Assembly (NCBI GenBank): GCA_026874595.1
Contig: CM049316.1
Location: 49,540,695 to 49,604,694 of the forward strand
Direction: 5' to 3'
Length of the DNA: 64,000 nt
From: Sipunculus nudus
Lineage: Eukaryota; Annelida; Sipuncula; Golfingiida; Sipunculidae
Shown: positions 39,801 through 48,030 of the stretch, in pieces
How the letters are laid out: each line of letters begins with the position of its first letter
Numbering within the stretch: position 1 is the stretch's first letter
The notes under the pieces: generated by a model
The model's database searches: none
The model's input: only the letters and a program-made list of their open reading frames with translations
Told to the model about the DNA's origin: nothing
Program-made: the position numbers and the translations under genes

Positions 39801-42800
39801 GAAAACATGTCTGTGGTAAATTTATAACAACCTCATCTGACTTTATAACTCAGGTCAGTTATAAAGCAATGATGGCTGTCCTTTGTCCATCCACACACAG
39901 GATATGTTTATAACCATTATTGTTAAGTGTATCCCCAGGCCAAAGTGGGGATACTATATTTTGACAAATCCCCAACCCTGCAGCCACCTCAGAGAATCCT
40001 TTTCAGCTCAGCTGACTATAAGTCATCTTGAAACCGTTGGATCTAGGAATTTAAAATGTGACAGACAGATATTTCTCATTTTTATGAAATCCAAAACTGG
40101 ATCTTTGGGATTTTATTCCTACAAGAAATTGAGGAAAACCTCAATTTTCCATTAAGAACTTATTGTCACAATTCAGGACTGCCTAATGCCCAAACCACTT
40201 ATCTTTTTTTGCGTAATTAGCTCAGCTGACTATAATTTAAGTCATCTGAGCTATAGTCATGGTCCTTTGTCCTTTGTGCGTCCGTCTGGCAGTCCGTTAA
40301 AAGGGCCATTTGAAACAGTTGGACCTAGGAATCCAAAATTTTGCATACAGTTAGGTGTCCCCAAAATCTCTTATCGTACAGTAAATTTGGTCACTAGGAC
40401 TTCTTTCCTTTGAGATATTAAGGAAAAATGTCCGTTTTCCATTTAAACCCATGGTTACACTTCAAGATTGACTATTATCAAAACCACTGATCTTTTTGTG
40501 ATCATTTTTAGAATGAATATTCTTCTATATATTTTCTATCTACATACCAAAAATTAGGTCACTATTGATGCATATTCTTCCATACATTTTCTATCCACAT
40601 ACCAAAAATTAGGTCAATATTGTTTGTCAGTATGTATAATTTGATCAAATATGAGCCAAATTATGGATAAATAAAGGTGCAATTTAGAATTGATAATTAT
40701 GATTCAAGTGACTTTTTTTGTTTTGCAAATTTATATAATATAAATTTTTTTTAAGTAATTAGCATAAATAAAAAATCAATACCAATAGTAAATTTAATTT
40801 AATTTAATTAAACCCATCAGTATGTATAATTTTATCAAATATGAGCCCAGTTATGGATAAATAAAGGTGCGATAAAGAAATTGATAATTATGATTCAAGT
40901 GACTTTTTTGTTTTGCTAATTTATATGATATAAATTTTTGGTGTAAAAAATGCATCTATATGCATAATGTGATTTTATCTGGCAAAACTATGAAAATGAT
41001 GATGCAATTTAGAAATATGAATCAACATTTATATTCAGATATTTTTGTAATATTTTGAATGTATAAACATGAAACAATTTGATGTAATAAAAAAATGATC
41101 TTATGCAAACAGTTGTTCTTTAAATTATTTTCCAGCCACAGCAGAATGAGAAATCAAGTAATCAGCTTTGTTTGTCCATCTCTCTATTTTTGATTATTTA
41201 ATAATTGTCATTAAACTTTTTTTCCTGTAAGCACTGTTGAATTAAATTTCATATCCTGAATGTATATGCAGAGATTTTGTAACTCCAATTATCCCCACCA
41301 TCAAGTCTTTGCACCTGTGGACTGGGGACAATTGTTTTATTGCAACTGTTTTTATTTATTTGCACAAATTGTAGTCATTGGGTCTATCTCCACATGGGTG
41401 ATTATAGGTAACCATAACTTCATTTGCACAAATCACTTAATTGTTTTCACCAAAACAAAGTTTTGCGGATACTATGTTTTTGACCAGGTTATGGCGCTGT
41501 ATTTGTTTCTGTAGAACTCATCAGAGACTAATGGTCCAAGTTTTCCGGAACTTAACCCAATTATTTGGTCACATGTGAACTGGTGCCTAATAATTTGGCT
41601 TTGACTCTAAGCTTTCCTCTATGCTGTGTGTCTATCTGTGCGTCTGTGTTTACACATTAAACCGCACATCTTCGGACTCGTTTGACCGATCAGGCTGAAA
41701 TTTTGTACCAGTTTACTTTTTAGGTAGCTTTATATCATACAATTAACTGGTGGCGCCATCTGCAACCATGTTTGCACAATGTCCATCTGTACATCTGCCT
41801 TGGGTTAAAATTACTCATATCTCTGCAGTGAATTGACTAATTCACCTGAAATTCGGCATGCGTATACATCCTGGATAGCTTTCTTGCTTTTATGACAGGT
41901 GGCGCCACCTACATTCTAGTTTACGCTGCAGACATCCAAGCTCCTATCTCGGGAACCGTTTGACCGATTAGGCCAAAATTGTGCATGTGTATAGATCTCA
42001 CATAGGTTTTTATCATACACAAAACTGGAGGGGCCACCTGCAACCATTTTTGCACAGTGTCTGTTTGTCAGCCGCGGGCTAAAATCTCTCATATCTTTGT
42101 AGTGGTTTGACATAACTGCCTCAAATTTTGCAGGTTTATACATCTGAGACAGCTTTCTTGATTTTATAACAGGTGGCGCCACCTACATTCTAGTTTACCC
42201 TGCAGACATCCAAGCTCATATCTCGGGAACCATTTGACCGATTGGGCCGAAATTGTGCATGTGTTTAGATCTTACATAGGTCTTTATCATACACATTATC
42301 TAGCTCCCCCACTTTTTGTTCCAGTCTCGCTTTGCCTTCACTCAGTTCTTTCACTTTTTGTTGTGTATGTTCCAGACTGGCCTTTAGGTCACCAGTAACT
42401 GTTTGAAACTGTTCATTAAGTTTTCTCTTTAATTTATCACATTCTTCTTTATTTGCAGCCTTTATGTTTTTCACAGCACCACTGATTAAGTCCATGAGCC
42501 TTTTCTCCAGTCCCGCGATATCTGCTTGACCGACCTCGGGCACAGTTGCCTCGGCCTGGCTACCTGTTTGTGTTTCCCCCAGTTCATGCAGCAAATATGT
42601 CTCAATAGACTCTATTATTTCACTCTCACTTTGTTTTGTCTCACAGCTAGGTTTTCTCTGTTATTTTGGTTGCATTTCTGTGTTTATCTTTCTTATACAC
42701 TACTGTTAACTTATATTTTCTTTCGGAGCCCACTTATGTCCCGTCCTACTCCGCCATATTGGTCACGTGTTCACCAGCCAATCACCGCCAGGCATATGTT

Positions 42801-45800
42801 TTGTTAAATTCACTGTTGTAATACAAAGTGTGAAGCCTGTGTAAATTATTTGATTTTATCCCACAACAGTTTATTGCAATAGAAGAATCCTAACTGCAGT
42901 ATAATCACTGTGTTTTCACTTTCTGTATTAATGACAATGCCTAAACAGTACATGTATATCGTTAAAGATGTATTTGTTTTACAGGTGGACAAGACCAGAC
43001 CTGAGTGAGAGAACTGGTCTGACTGTGATGGAGGTACACCTGCCCACAGGGTATGTTGTGATGAATGACAAGCTCAGGAAGTACGTCCAGTCAGGGGCTG
43101 TACCCAACCTGGGAAGAGCAGAGTGGTACTCCAGCAAAATTGTCTTCTACTTTGATTATGTGAGTACTGGAAGGAGGGTGTGATATGTGTAGCTTTTACA
43201 TTGTAATCATTGTGTCCCTGCAGTACTGTTTGACAGATAATAAATAGGGTCAGTATTTTGTATTAGATTGATCTGGATAAATCATGTTATCTCAGCACTT
43301 GAAAGTATACCAGTTTTGGGGATAAGTATTACATCTGCTGTTAGTTGAAAGAATGAAATCCTATTTTGCAGGTCAGTATCAGACATATTAGAGTTAGATC
43401 AAGAGTCTGTTAAAGAAAAGGTCACACTGACCTCATTTATGAATTGCTGTTAAAATGTCATAAAACTAGTGAATTTTTTTCCTTAAATTTAAATCCATAT
43501 AAATATGTCATTGCAGATGGAAGCAAACAGAATGTCATGTGTTGAATTCCGAGCTGATCGCTGGTATCCTGTGGCTAATGGTACAATACAGCATTTAATT
43601 AAAGTGTATGACTACTATGAACCAGGTGAGAGTTGATGAATCCCCAGAATGTGTATAATGAAATGCAAAACTTCCCTCTGATTCTTTTGTCTTTATCTGA
43701 CTTCATATTTATTGTATCTGCCAAAACCAAGTTTTGCGGATACCGTAAAATCTGTGAAATTCCGTACAGAAAAAAATAATTTGTGGAAGTCCGAAATTTA
43801 ACAGTCGATTTCAGCAGTTTTAAAATTATGGTCTTGACAAGTTAAAATGCCTCGTCGGCAGTGGGTGATAAAAGGAGCCTCAAGTAGTCATTTGCCGATT
43901 TTGCATTCATCCGTGTGAACCATGAAGTTTCATGGATAAAAACATTATTTTCTAAACTTGTGTTGTTTATATTATATTAAATCATTTTGGAAAAGGAATC
44001 TGAAAAGTATATCTGAAGAACTTAATCCTGTCATGGAGCTCGACACCCGTACATGCTTGCGTGACATCCAGGGCTTTGCCCGGAGAGAACGTTTTTCAGG
44101 TGGCTTACACATGGAAATCCCCACTAATGGTGCACAAAAAGCTGGAGGTCTTTAGATCACTTGAAGAGTTAATCGATCCTGATTATCCAATATCAAATAT
44201 CAAACCTCCGTTAAACTTCATGAACGTCTGCCAGCGCTTTGATGTACAGTTTGATCTCGTGTGACTTGTTTGTTGGATGATACGGAGCCCGGGTACTCGA
44301 AACTAAGTCGTTCTGGTGTGACATTCAAGATATTTATTGTAAATGTTTTAATGGAAATTAGCATTAATTTTCAAACTGATTAACATGGGCATTACATACA
44401 CCGGAACGCCGAGCTTGCTTTAAAGAGACCAATTTGAACCTGGCTTACACACGGAAATCCCCCTTTACGGTGCACGTAAAGCTAGTGGTCTTGAGATCAT
44501 TTATGGAGTTAATCCTGATTATCCTATTTCCAACCTCTGTCAAACTTCATGGACGTCTGTCACTGATTCACGGCGTGTCGCTCGCATCCCGGACAATTAA
44601 GCAACTCACATTCGAGGAAATTTTAAGTTTTTTTATTGTCGCTGAAACAAAAATCTTAGTTTTCAGTCAAATTACATTCTATATGATGTAGATATAATTC
44701 TTATTAATTACCAATAGCATGGCAATCATCAATTGGACCGGTAGGCTTGTTCAAAACCAGATAACATGGTGAGGTTACGTCAGTGTTACATTCACGGTAG
44801 TCCTGCTTACGTCAAATGTGGCGTAACAGACCATCGGCAGTTCGAAATTTAACATGTCATTTTAATAATTATGGTTACTGAAGAAAGACCGTGTACGAAA
44901 TTCATCGAGGTATGAAATTTCACAGATTTTACGGTACTATGTTTTTGACCGGGTTCCGCCGCCACCGCCACCGTATTTGATTCCAGAGAACTCCTCTGAG
45001 ACTACTGGACTGATTTTTCCGAAACTTACACCAATTATTGGGTCACATGTGAACTGGTGCCTAACCAATTGGTGTTGACCTCTGACTTTTCCTCTCTGCC
45101 CAGCGTCCATTTGTGCGTCTGTTTCCACACATAAACCCACATATCTCGGGAACAGTTTGACCGATCAGGAAAATTTTTTGTACAAATGTAGTTGGATAGC
45201 TTTATAACATACACAAAATTTTGCATGTGTATAGATCTCACAAAGCTCTTTATCATACACAAAACTTGAGGGACCACCTGCAACCATTTTTGCACAGCGT
45301 CCGTCTGTTTGTCTGCCATGGGCTAAAATCACTCATATCTCAGTAGTGGTTTGACTTATCTGCCAAAAATTTTGCGTATTTATACATCTTGGATTGCTTA
45401 CTTGATTTTTTTGGCAGGTGGCACCACCTACATTTATGTTAACGCTACAGACATTAAGGCTTATATCTAAGGACTGGTTGGACATATCCCCCTGAAATTT
45501 TGCATGTGTATAGATCTCACATAGCTCTTAATCATATGCAAAATTGGTGGCGCCACCTGCCACCATTTTTGCACAAGTCTTTCTGTTTCTCTGCTGTGGG
45601 ATAAAATCACTCCTATACATGTAGTGGTTTGACTTACCTGCCTTAAATTTTGCATATGTATACAACTTGGACAGCTTTCTTGATTTTGTGGTTGGTGGCG
45701 TAACCTACATACACATTTCGGCTGCAGATATCCATGCTTATATGCAACACACCTCACTCATTTCCCCTTGCCACTCAATCCATGCCTCACTTCACCCGTT

Positions 45801-47862
45801 CCACTCTGATTTTGGCGGATACACGAAGTCACTTGTTGACTACCCGTATTCTAGTTAAAATAGTAACAATTTATGCCTTCATCAACTGGACATCTATGAT
45901 GAATCAGTCAGCAAAGCTTTATTCATTCTATCTGAAGGCACCTCAGATGACCCCCAGGAATCTCAGATAAAAAAATGCTTAGATAAGGTGAAGGAAAATT
46001 GTTAATTATAAGAAAAACTCTGGAACATTTTTTAGCTCAGCTGCCTATAAGTCATCTTAACTTTAGTCGTGATCCATTGTCCATCGTCCGTCCATCTGTC
46101 TGTCCATCTGTCCATTGGACTGGCACGTTTTGAAACCATTAGACCTACGAATCCAAAATTCGGCATACTGTTAGATGTCCCAAAGATCTCCTACCAACCA
46201 AAAATTGGGTCACTGCGACTCCATTCCTTTGAGAAATTAAGGAAAAACCTCAAATTTCCATTAAAACCTGTTATCACACTTCAGGACTGCCTTATATAAA
46301 ACCACTCATCTGTTTTTCTTAATATTTACCAGGAGTATTCTCATATATATTTTCTATACACATACCCAAAATTAAGACTGTTAAGTGTAATTTCCATAAC
46401 TTATGGGCTTGAACAGTATGCACTTTGTAAAAAATCAGGTAATCTATTTACTCACTTAACATCAGAATTGATGAAGCTAGAGACTTCTTGACATACTGGG
46501 AGACCCATGAAAAGTCTCCATGGAAACCTGAAATTTGGTCTCTGTTACCCATATCCTTTAAGCTGTATGGCTCCAAAATACCCCCCAGAATAATGAAAAA
46601 TTTGATACAAAATCTGCAGTATCTCAATAACTACAACACTATGGTCATGATTTTTGGCAAACATATTGATAATGAAGTGTTCCATCAGTTTCTGCAGACT
46701 GGTGGCGCCACCTCTATTCTTTTCAAATTTTTACGAATTTTTTTCTCTATTTTTGAGACCTTTAAAGATGTGGTTATCTGTCATCAGGGTACAAATCGTA
46801 ACAAATGGACCTAGAATCTTCATTCTTGTCATGCAAGGAGGTCCATGAAAAGTGTCTGTGAAAACCTGAAATTAGGTCTCTGTTTCCCATATCCTTGAAG
46901 CTATAGGACTCCCAAGTATCCCTCAGAATAATGGAAAATTTGATACAAAAGCTGAAGTATCTGAACAACTAATGCAGAGATCACCATGATTCTTTGCATG
47001 GATATTGATTATGGAGTGTTTCATCAGTTTCTGCAGACTGGTGGTGCCACCTATATTTTATTCAATTTTTCGAATTTTTTTCTCTATTTATGAGACCTTT
47101 AAGGATGCTGTCATCTGTTTACATGGCACAAATTGTAACAACTGGACCTAGAATCTTCATTCTTGTCATGCAAGGAGGCCTATGAAAAGTGTCTGTGGAA
47201 ACCTGAAATTAGGTCTCTGTTACCCATATCCTTCAAGCTATTGGACTCCGAAGTATCCCTCAGAATAATGGAAAATTTGATACAAAAGCTGAAGTATCTT
47301 AACAACTAATGCAGAGATCACCATGATTCTTTGCATGTATTTTGACCATTAAGTCTTTTTATTAGTTTCTGCAGACTGGTGGAGCCACCTGTATTTTTTA
47401 CGCATTTATTCTCTATTTTATGCTTCAGTTGAATGGGTATATACTACCATTCAGATGATAAAATTTCCTTTTGCGAATCTCTTCCCAGTCAGCTGAGCGT
47501 CATGACCCATGGGTCACTTGTTGTGAATGAATTTGGGGGGGGGGGGGGGAAACAGGTGATGAAGTTTTTGGTGGGTCAGTTAAACTTTGTGGCAGACCTG
47601 GAAGTAGATTTCAGGCTTTGTTTGAGATGTGTGCTCCAAATAATTTTTTTTCTTTAATTTTGTTACAGGTATGTTCAACGTGACAATGTACACAGCGTAC
47701 TGGCTGTTCAACAACCACATCTGCCATGTGTGTGGTTCTTTCCAGTGCCCATACTGTGGGGTTTACTATAATATGGCTTCCAGTATTCACATTAGTCTTG
47801 TGCTGGCCATGTCACTCACTCTATTTTGTGAGGTGGCCAGGCGATGGATTGCGACCACATGA
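16000..47862 (+). CDS. CD109-like alpha-2-macroglobulin/thioester protein, C-terminal six exons (partial gene)
   Basis: Six exons join without a frameshift: 16000-16161, 27668-27730, 39517-39653, 42985-43159, 43517-43625 and 47669-47862. All have AG acceptors and GT donors, with intron phases 0,0,2,0,1. The product is 279 residues. In order it shows the end of the thioester domain (DTICALEALTEYG), the second half of the CUB domain (VPNVWG, GTGLALIQ), the MG8 receptor-binding domain (VCARW, TGLTVMEVHLPTGYVV, IKVYDYYEPG), a CxxC-CxxC tail (CHVCGSFQCPYC) and a hydrophobic C-terminus. Known family members are large secreted or GPI-anchored protease traps and opsonins that act outside the cell. 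The tail resembles CD109 more than soluble A2M. Four N-glycosylation sequons are visible: NRT, NFS, NGT and NVT. The bait region, thioester motif and earlier exons must lie upstream of the window or were missed. Introns are 11.5, 11.8, 3.3, 0.36 and 4.0 kb, four of them repeat-filled. Confidence 0.93.
16186..16322 (+). mobile_element. Internally deleted Helentron-like copy, 137 bp
   Basis: The 5' hairpin (tagctcagctgactgaaagg) at 16189 runs into ccgtctgtctgtcc and cattaaccaggcacaaatcgta. It then jumps directly to the family's 3' tail ggtcccttgttt at 16311-16322. It therefore keeps both tips and has lost the interior. It lies 25 bp inside intron 1 of the CD109-like gene. Confidence 0.6.
16330..17565. 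other. Intron 1 sequence, mostly unique
   Basis: Apart from a short repeat remnant at 16330-16500, this stretch looks single-copy. I see no exon, RNA gene or element boundary in it. Confidence 0.4.
17571..20181 (+). mobile_element. Near full-length Helentron/HINE-like element, 2.6 kb
   Basis: It runs from the 5' hairpin at 17573 to the 3' terminus cagctgagcgccgtgacccatgggtcccttgt ending near 20177. GCTCAGCTGA at the 5' end is the exact reverse complement of TCAGCTGAGC near the 3' end, giving subterminal inverted repeats. The 12-bp palindrome GACCCATGGGTC sits just before the 3' tip. No transposase or Rep-helicase frame is present, so it is non-autonomous. Duplicate internal text at 17690-17950 and 18350-18620 suggests internal duplication or nesting. 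Confidence 0.6.
20230..20715 (+). mobile_element. 5'-truncated Helentron-like copy with tandem units
   Basis: It begins tgttattagctgactgaaagtcaactgagctatag (hairpin lacking its first bases). It continues with gtaccccccagaataatg and ggacctagaatcttct units as at 11815-13330, and then switches into the module at 20715. Confidence 0.6.
20715..22200 (+). repeat. Segment of the 49831-type foldback family
   Basis: The phrases cattcgaacaaacttgagagagat, ggacagatgactaagttcaacc, aaccattttaattaactag and gaagaagttttttg match the arms of the 49831-52996 element and 62600-63930. No terminus lies within it. Around 22060-22190 the text matches 52200-52290 inverted (ccagacatcaccatggcaac). Confidence 0.6.
22200..23930 (+). 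repeat. GGCGCC-family tandem array, longest copy
   Basis: About six units of 280-290 bp each carry two half-units with GGTGGCGCCACC (22368, 22797, 22937, 23217, 23497) or degenerate ggggccacc. Each unit has gcaaccatttttgcacagcg, taaaatcactc(a/t)tatctc, ttttgcaggtttatacatcc and tatctcgggaaccgtttgac. The array ends in the family 3' text at 23820-23925 (cacacctcactctatttcc ... tattctagttt). Confidence 0.85.
23930..24112 (+). mobile_element. Helentron-like 3' terminus
   Basis: A short 3' remnant ends gtcagctgagcgtcatgacccatgggtcacttgttt near 24075-24110, identical in text to 47425-47522. Confidence 0.6.
24112..26100. repeat. Intron 1 repeat fragments with three more Helentron-like 3' ends
   Basis: Positions 24320-24620 duplicate 17690-17960. 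3' termini occur at 25523-25555 and 25798-25830. A homopolymer C tract lies at about 25957-25971. Positions 24960-25380 look unique. No exon is recognised. Confidence 0.5.
26220..26625 (+). repeat. gcagagggg-cagcccatgct repeat, copy 1 of 3
   Basis: The text agcccatgct, tcccagcaagattcata, gatgtgtcaca, aattaaagaaaggt, gaaagtgcaat(t/c)agactga and ggtctgacacttgaat is shared with 49185-49590 and 60490-60915. Copies are about 400 bp with no obvious inverted termini. The type is unknown. Confidence 0.65.
27157..27201. repeat. (TA)n microsatellite
   Basis: An almost pure TA run lies about 470 bp upstream of microexon 27668-27730. Confidence 0.9.
27668..27730 (+). CDS. CD109-like gene, exon b: 63-nt microexon (CUB strand)
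   Basis: The exon lies between tgtgcag and gtaggg. Read in phase 0 it encodes 21 residues starting VPNVWGSVSAAAQG and ending TGLALIQ, the conserved strand of A2M-family CUB domains (family pattern: pro-x-val ... G-x-G-x-A-L-x-Q). The other two frames are also open but lack family similarity. Skipping the exon would keep the reading frame and delete one CUB strand. It is isolated by introns of 11.5 and 11.8 kb and is easy for gene finders to miss. Confidence 0.9.
27932..28284 (+). mobile_element. Helentron-like copy interrupted by the 28293-31990 transposon
   Basis: The 5' hairpin (tagctgattgtaagtcaactgagctatag) is followed by family text (gcagttagatgtccc, cttatgaaatgccc). The copy is split at GAATATTG 28285-28292. 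Its continuation (gctaaatttgtagaagtt-acaggccca, compare gaagttataggccca at 34665) resumes at 31999. Confidence 0.7.
28293..31990. mobile_element. 3.7-kb TIR transposon with a satellite core and 8-bp target duplication
   Basis: The two ends are long inverted repeats of about 430-450 bp. The outer tips read GTAATCGTGCAATATAAC on the left (from 28294) and its reverse complement on the right (to 31989). Further matching blocks include gcgccggatc, cgacagtttgtagc and gacgacg(t/c)c. Both sides are flanked by GAATATTG (28285-28292 and 31991-31998), and the interrupted host repeat continues across. An inner inverted pair, gcgggagaaacacg (28943) and its complement near 31525, frames the core. No transposase frame exists, so it is non-autonomous. 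The 8-bp duplication fits hAT-like elements, though MULE-like insertion is not excluded. Confidence 0.8.
28980..31260. repeat. About 117-bp satellite array, roughly 18 monomers with variable (TA)n
   Basis: Each monomer reads tacaaacttatatggctggtc, aaataaaatgtggtcacacc, ttatttttgttaatatttattg, and ends with an inverted repeat GTGGTCACaccatGTGACCAC and then a (TA)n run. Spacing of the acaaactta motif is mostly 116-119 bp, enlarged to 130-180 where (TA)n has expanded. The longest TA run is at about 29980-30057. Blocks starting near 29092 and 29724 repeat as a group, as do those at 30297 and 30955, so there is higher-order structure of about 630-660 bp. Confidence 0.88.
31999..32113 (+). repeat. 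Helentron-like host repeat flanking two insertions
   Basis: The continuation of the 27932 copy ends near 32050. A second 5' hairpin (tttagctcagctgactataatcatctg) then starts at 32051 and is interrupted at GTTAACAA (32114) by the 32122-33629 foldback. Confidence 0.6.
32122..33629. mobile_element. 1.5-kb foldback element with about 630-bp near-identical arms
   Basis: The arms 32138-32765 and 32993-33624 are inverted copies that look about 97 percent identical by eye, with a 227-bp spacer. GTTAACAA flanks both ends (32114-32121 and 33630-33637), matching the host repeat's own taacagggcac site, so it reads as an 8-bp target duplication. The outer 110 bp of each arm carries six to eight ATGCGC-containing motifs (ccagatgcgc, ccatatgcgc, ccagttgcgc). 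Frames inside the arms are mirror images, not genes. No transposase is present. MULE/Foldback-like or hAT-like. Confidence 0.8.
33630..33900 (+). repeat. Remainder of interrupted host repeat and a 49831-family tip
   Basis: From 33630 the sequence ttaacaaggcacatgttgaaactgttggac continues the Helentron-like text. At about 33704 agcaaacctgtgagcttatgtgatggtgtgg begins, the left tip of the 49831-52996 family, followed by its cccatactat and gctagcatcaccaaatttt text. Confidence 0.6.
34306..37448 (+). mobile_element. Helentron/HINE-like element(s), interrupted by a solo LTR
   Basis: The 5' hairpin lies at 34310-34343 and a 3' terminus (cagctgagcgccatgacccatgggtcccttg) ends near 37447. An inner 3' terminus at 36133-36168 suggests two overlapping copies. 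A poly-C tract (about 35150-35167) and the 8700-type module (35210-35540) lie inside. The LTR at 36215-36883 interrupts the phrase gaataa(t/a)taccagacatggtg seen intact at 8115-8150 and 19605. Confidence 0.65.
36215..36883. mobile_element. Solo LTR, 669 bp, with ATTA target duplication
   Basis: The block begins TGTTGCGTG and ends CATCACA, so it has TG...CA termini. It is flanked by ATTA at 36211-36214 and 36884-36887. Intact copies of the surrounding repeat elsewhere show the uninterrupted site. It contains a TATTTATAG box (near 36643) on the + strand and an AATAAA on the minus strand near 36755, so its orientation is uncertain. There is no internal gag-pol, so this is a solo LTR left by LTR-LTR recombination. 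Confidence 0.72.
37450..37972 (+). mobile_element. Helentron-like 3' part
   Basis: The text attcccttgaaagtgaaat, catcacagtatttcaaac and gacagtcttgtcagagt repeats 35865-36168. It ends with cagctgagcgccgtgacccatgggtcccttgtttt at 37930-37965. Confidence 0.7.
37973..39480. other. Intron 2 distal part, few recognised features
   Basis: An open stretch at 37949-38401 (150 codons) lacks any family similarity and includes the phrase caaagttcaaggtcaaggtca, so I treat it as repeat-derived. G-homopolymers lie at about 39139-39151 and 39368-39384. The rest looks unique. Confidence 0.4.
39517..39653 (+). CDS. CD109-like gene, exon c: start of MG8 receptor-binding domain
   Basis: The exon is 137 nt, phase 0 in and phase 2 out, between acttgtag and gtatgt. 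It reads LQTEVNVEHSWLQAPEPVEQ and continues to FSIMDMIVCA, completing an Arg codon with the next exon. The IVCARW segment is the conserved first strand of the A2M receptor-binding domain. NFS is an N-glycosylation sequon. Confidence 0.92.
39990..41230 (+). mobile_element. Two Helentron-like 5' copies in tandem
   Basis: Hairpin starts lie at about 40004 (truncated hairpin) and 40218-40256. Both are followed by family text. A local duplication follows: 40640-40760 and 40815-40940 share tatgagcc(c/a)a(g/a)ttatggataaataaaggtgc. Confidence 0.6.
41447..42297 (+). repeat. GGCGCC-family element, 5' end and array
   Basis: It starts with the terminus ccaaaacaaagttttgcggatactatg at 41450. It continues through the ggtcacatgtgaactggtgcc leader and then GGCGCC half-units at 41749 (ggcgccatc), 41899 and 42175. 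It is cut at 42298 by a LINE ORF1 fragment. Confidence 0.75.
42298..42800 (-). pseudogene. LINE ORF1 5' fragment (coiled coil)
   Basis: On the minus strand a start at 42675 gives MQPK, an in-frame TAA, then QRKPSCETKQSESEIIESIE and, from 42594, a 100-residue coiled-coil-like stretch. This includes ADIAGLEKRLMDLI, NKEECDKLKRKLNEQF, TQQKVKELSEG and LEQKVGELDN. It then runs into GGCGCC repeat sequence at 42297, so the element is 3'-truncated or interrupted. The coiled coil fits ORF1 of L1/Tx1-type LINEs. No RNA-recognition domain is present. Confidence 0.6.
42985..43159 (+). CDS. CD109-like gene, exon d: MG8 core
   Basis: The exon is 175 nt with acceptor tttacag and donor gtgagt. It encodes WTRPDLSERTGLTVMEVHLP, then TGYVVMNDKLRKYVQSG and SSKIVFYFDY. 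The pattern W...(S/R)TG(M/L)..(M/V)E(V/I)..(L/P)(S/T)G(F/Y) is diagnostic for the A2M receptor-binding domain. Confidence 0.95.
43517..43625 (+). CDS. CD109-like gene, exon e: end of MG8 domain
   Basis: The exon is 109 nt, phase 0 in and phase 1 out, between cattgcag and gtgaga. It encodes MSCVEFRADRWYPVANGT and ends with IKVYDYYEP plus the first base of a Gly codon. The (V)YDYYEP signature ends the receptor-binding domain across the family. The Cys of MSCVEF may pair with the Cys of VCARW from exon c. NGT is an N-glycosylation sequon. Confidence 0.95.
43717..45858 (+). repeat. GGCGCC-family element interrupted by a MITE
   Basis: The 5' terminus ccaaaaccaagttttgcggata (43721-43742) continues at 44935 with tactatgtttttgaccgggttcc. 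Array units follow (GGCGCC at 45547; degenerate at 45419), and the 3' terminal text ends at 45858 (tacccgtattctagtt). This is the most complete copy in the window and shows both tips of the family. Confidence 0.8.
43743..44934. mobile_element. MITE with TA target duplication and 19-bp TIRs
   Basis: The ends read CCGTAAAATCTGTGAAATT on the left and the exact reverse complement on the right. TA precedes the left end (43741-43742) and follows the right end (44935-44936). Removing 1192 bp plus one TA restores the host text gcggatactatg seen at 41470-41481. Tc1/mariner-type insertion is the natural reading. There is no transposase frame. An internal duplication of about 170 bp (44095-44230 versus 44430-44560, sharing ggcttacaca(t/c)ggaaatccc) gives two similar short frames that I do not regard as genes. 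Confidence 0.82.
46028..47525 (+). mobile_element. Helentron-like element with tandem units, complete at both tips
   Basis: The 5' hairpin lies at 46032-46060. Internal repeats of about 280-290 bp (46480-47420) carry cagaataatggaaaatttgatac, ggacctagaatcttc and g(g/t)tggcgccacct. The 3' tip gtcagctgagcgtcatgacccatgggtcacttgtt ends at 47522. A poly-G tract follows at about 47536-47549, 120 bp before the last CD109-like exon. Confidence 0.7.
47669..47862 (+). CDS. CD109-like gene, last exon: Cys-rich tail and membrane-anchor segment
   Basis: The exon follows tgttacag. Its first two bases complete the Gly codon, then it reads MFNVTMYTAYWLFNNHICHV, CGSFQCPYCGVYYN, a small-residue stretch MASS, the hydrophobic run ISLVLAMSLTLF, and CEVARRWIATT before TGA at 47860-47862. 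In human CD109 a comparable C-rich segment precedes a GPI signal. Here the chain ends in a short basic tail rather than a hydrophobic terminus, so a single-pass membrane segment is also possible. Confidence 0.9.
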
Positions 47863-48030
47863 TCAATACATATACCATAGATAACGATGATGTGCCTTCT
47901 CAAATATAGGCTGAAATGTAAACCGAAATTGTGTATGATCCAAGATCAGCTTGAACCGATGTTATCTTTGTGTAATATTTTATATGCTTACTCTGGAATA
48001 AAATGTAGTGTCACGCTTTAAAAATAATGT
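47863..48030 (+). other. 3' untranslated region of the CD109-like gene
   Basis: Unique, non-repetitive sequence follows the stop codon. A canonical AATAAA polyadenylation signal lies at 47997-48002, so cleavage would be expected near 48012-48030. The end coordinate is an estimate. Confidence 0.65.

Noticed and set aside
44044-44691. Two short similar frames inside the MITE as a duplicated gene
   Set aside because: Neither has a convincing start, length or family match. They reflect a DNA duplication within a transposase-less element.
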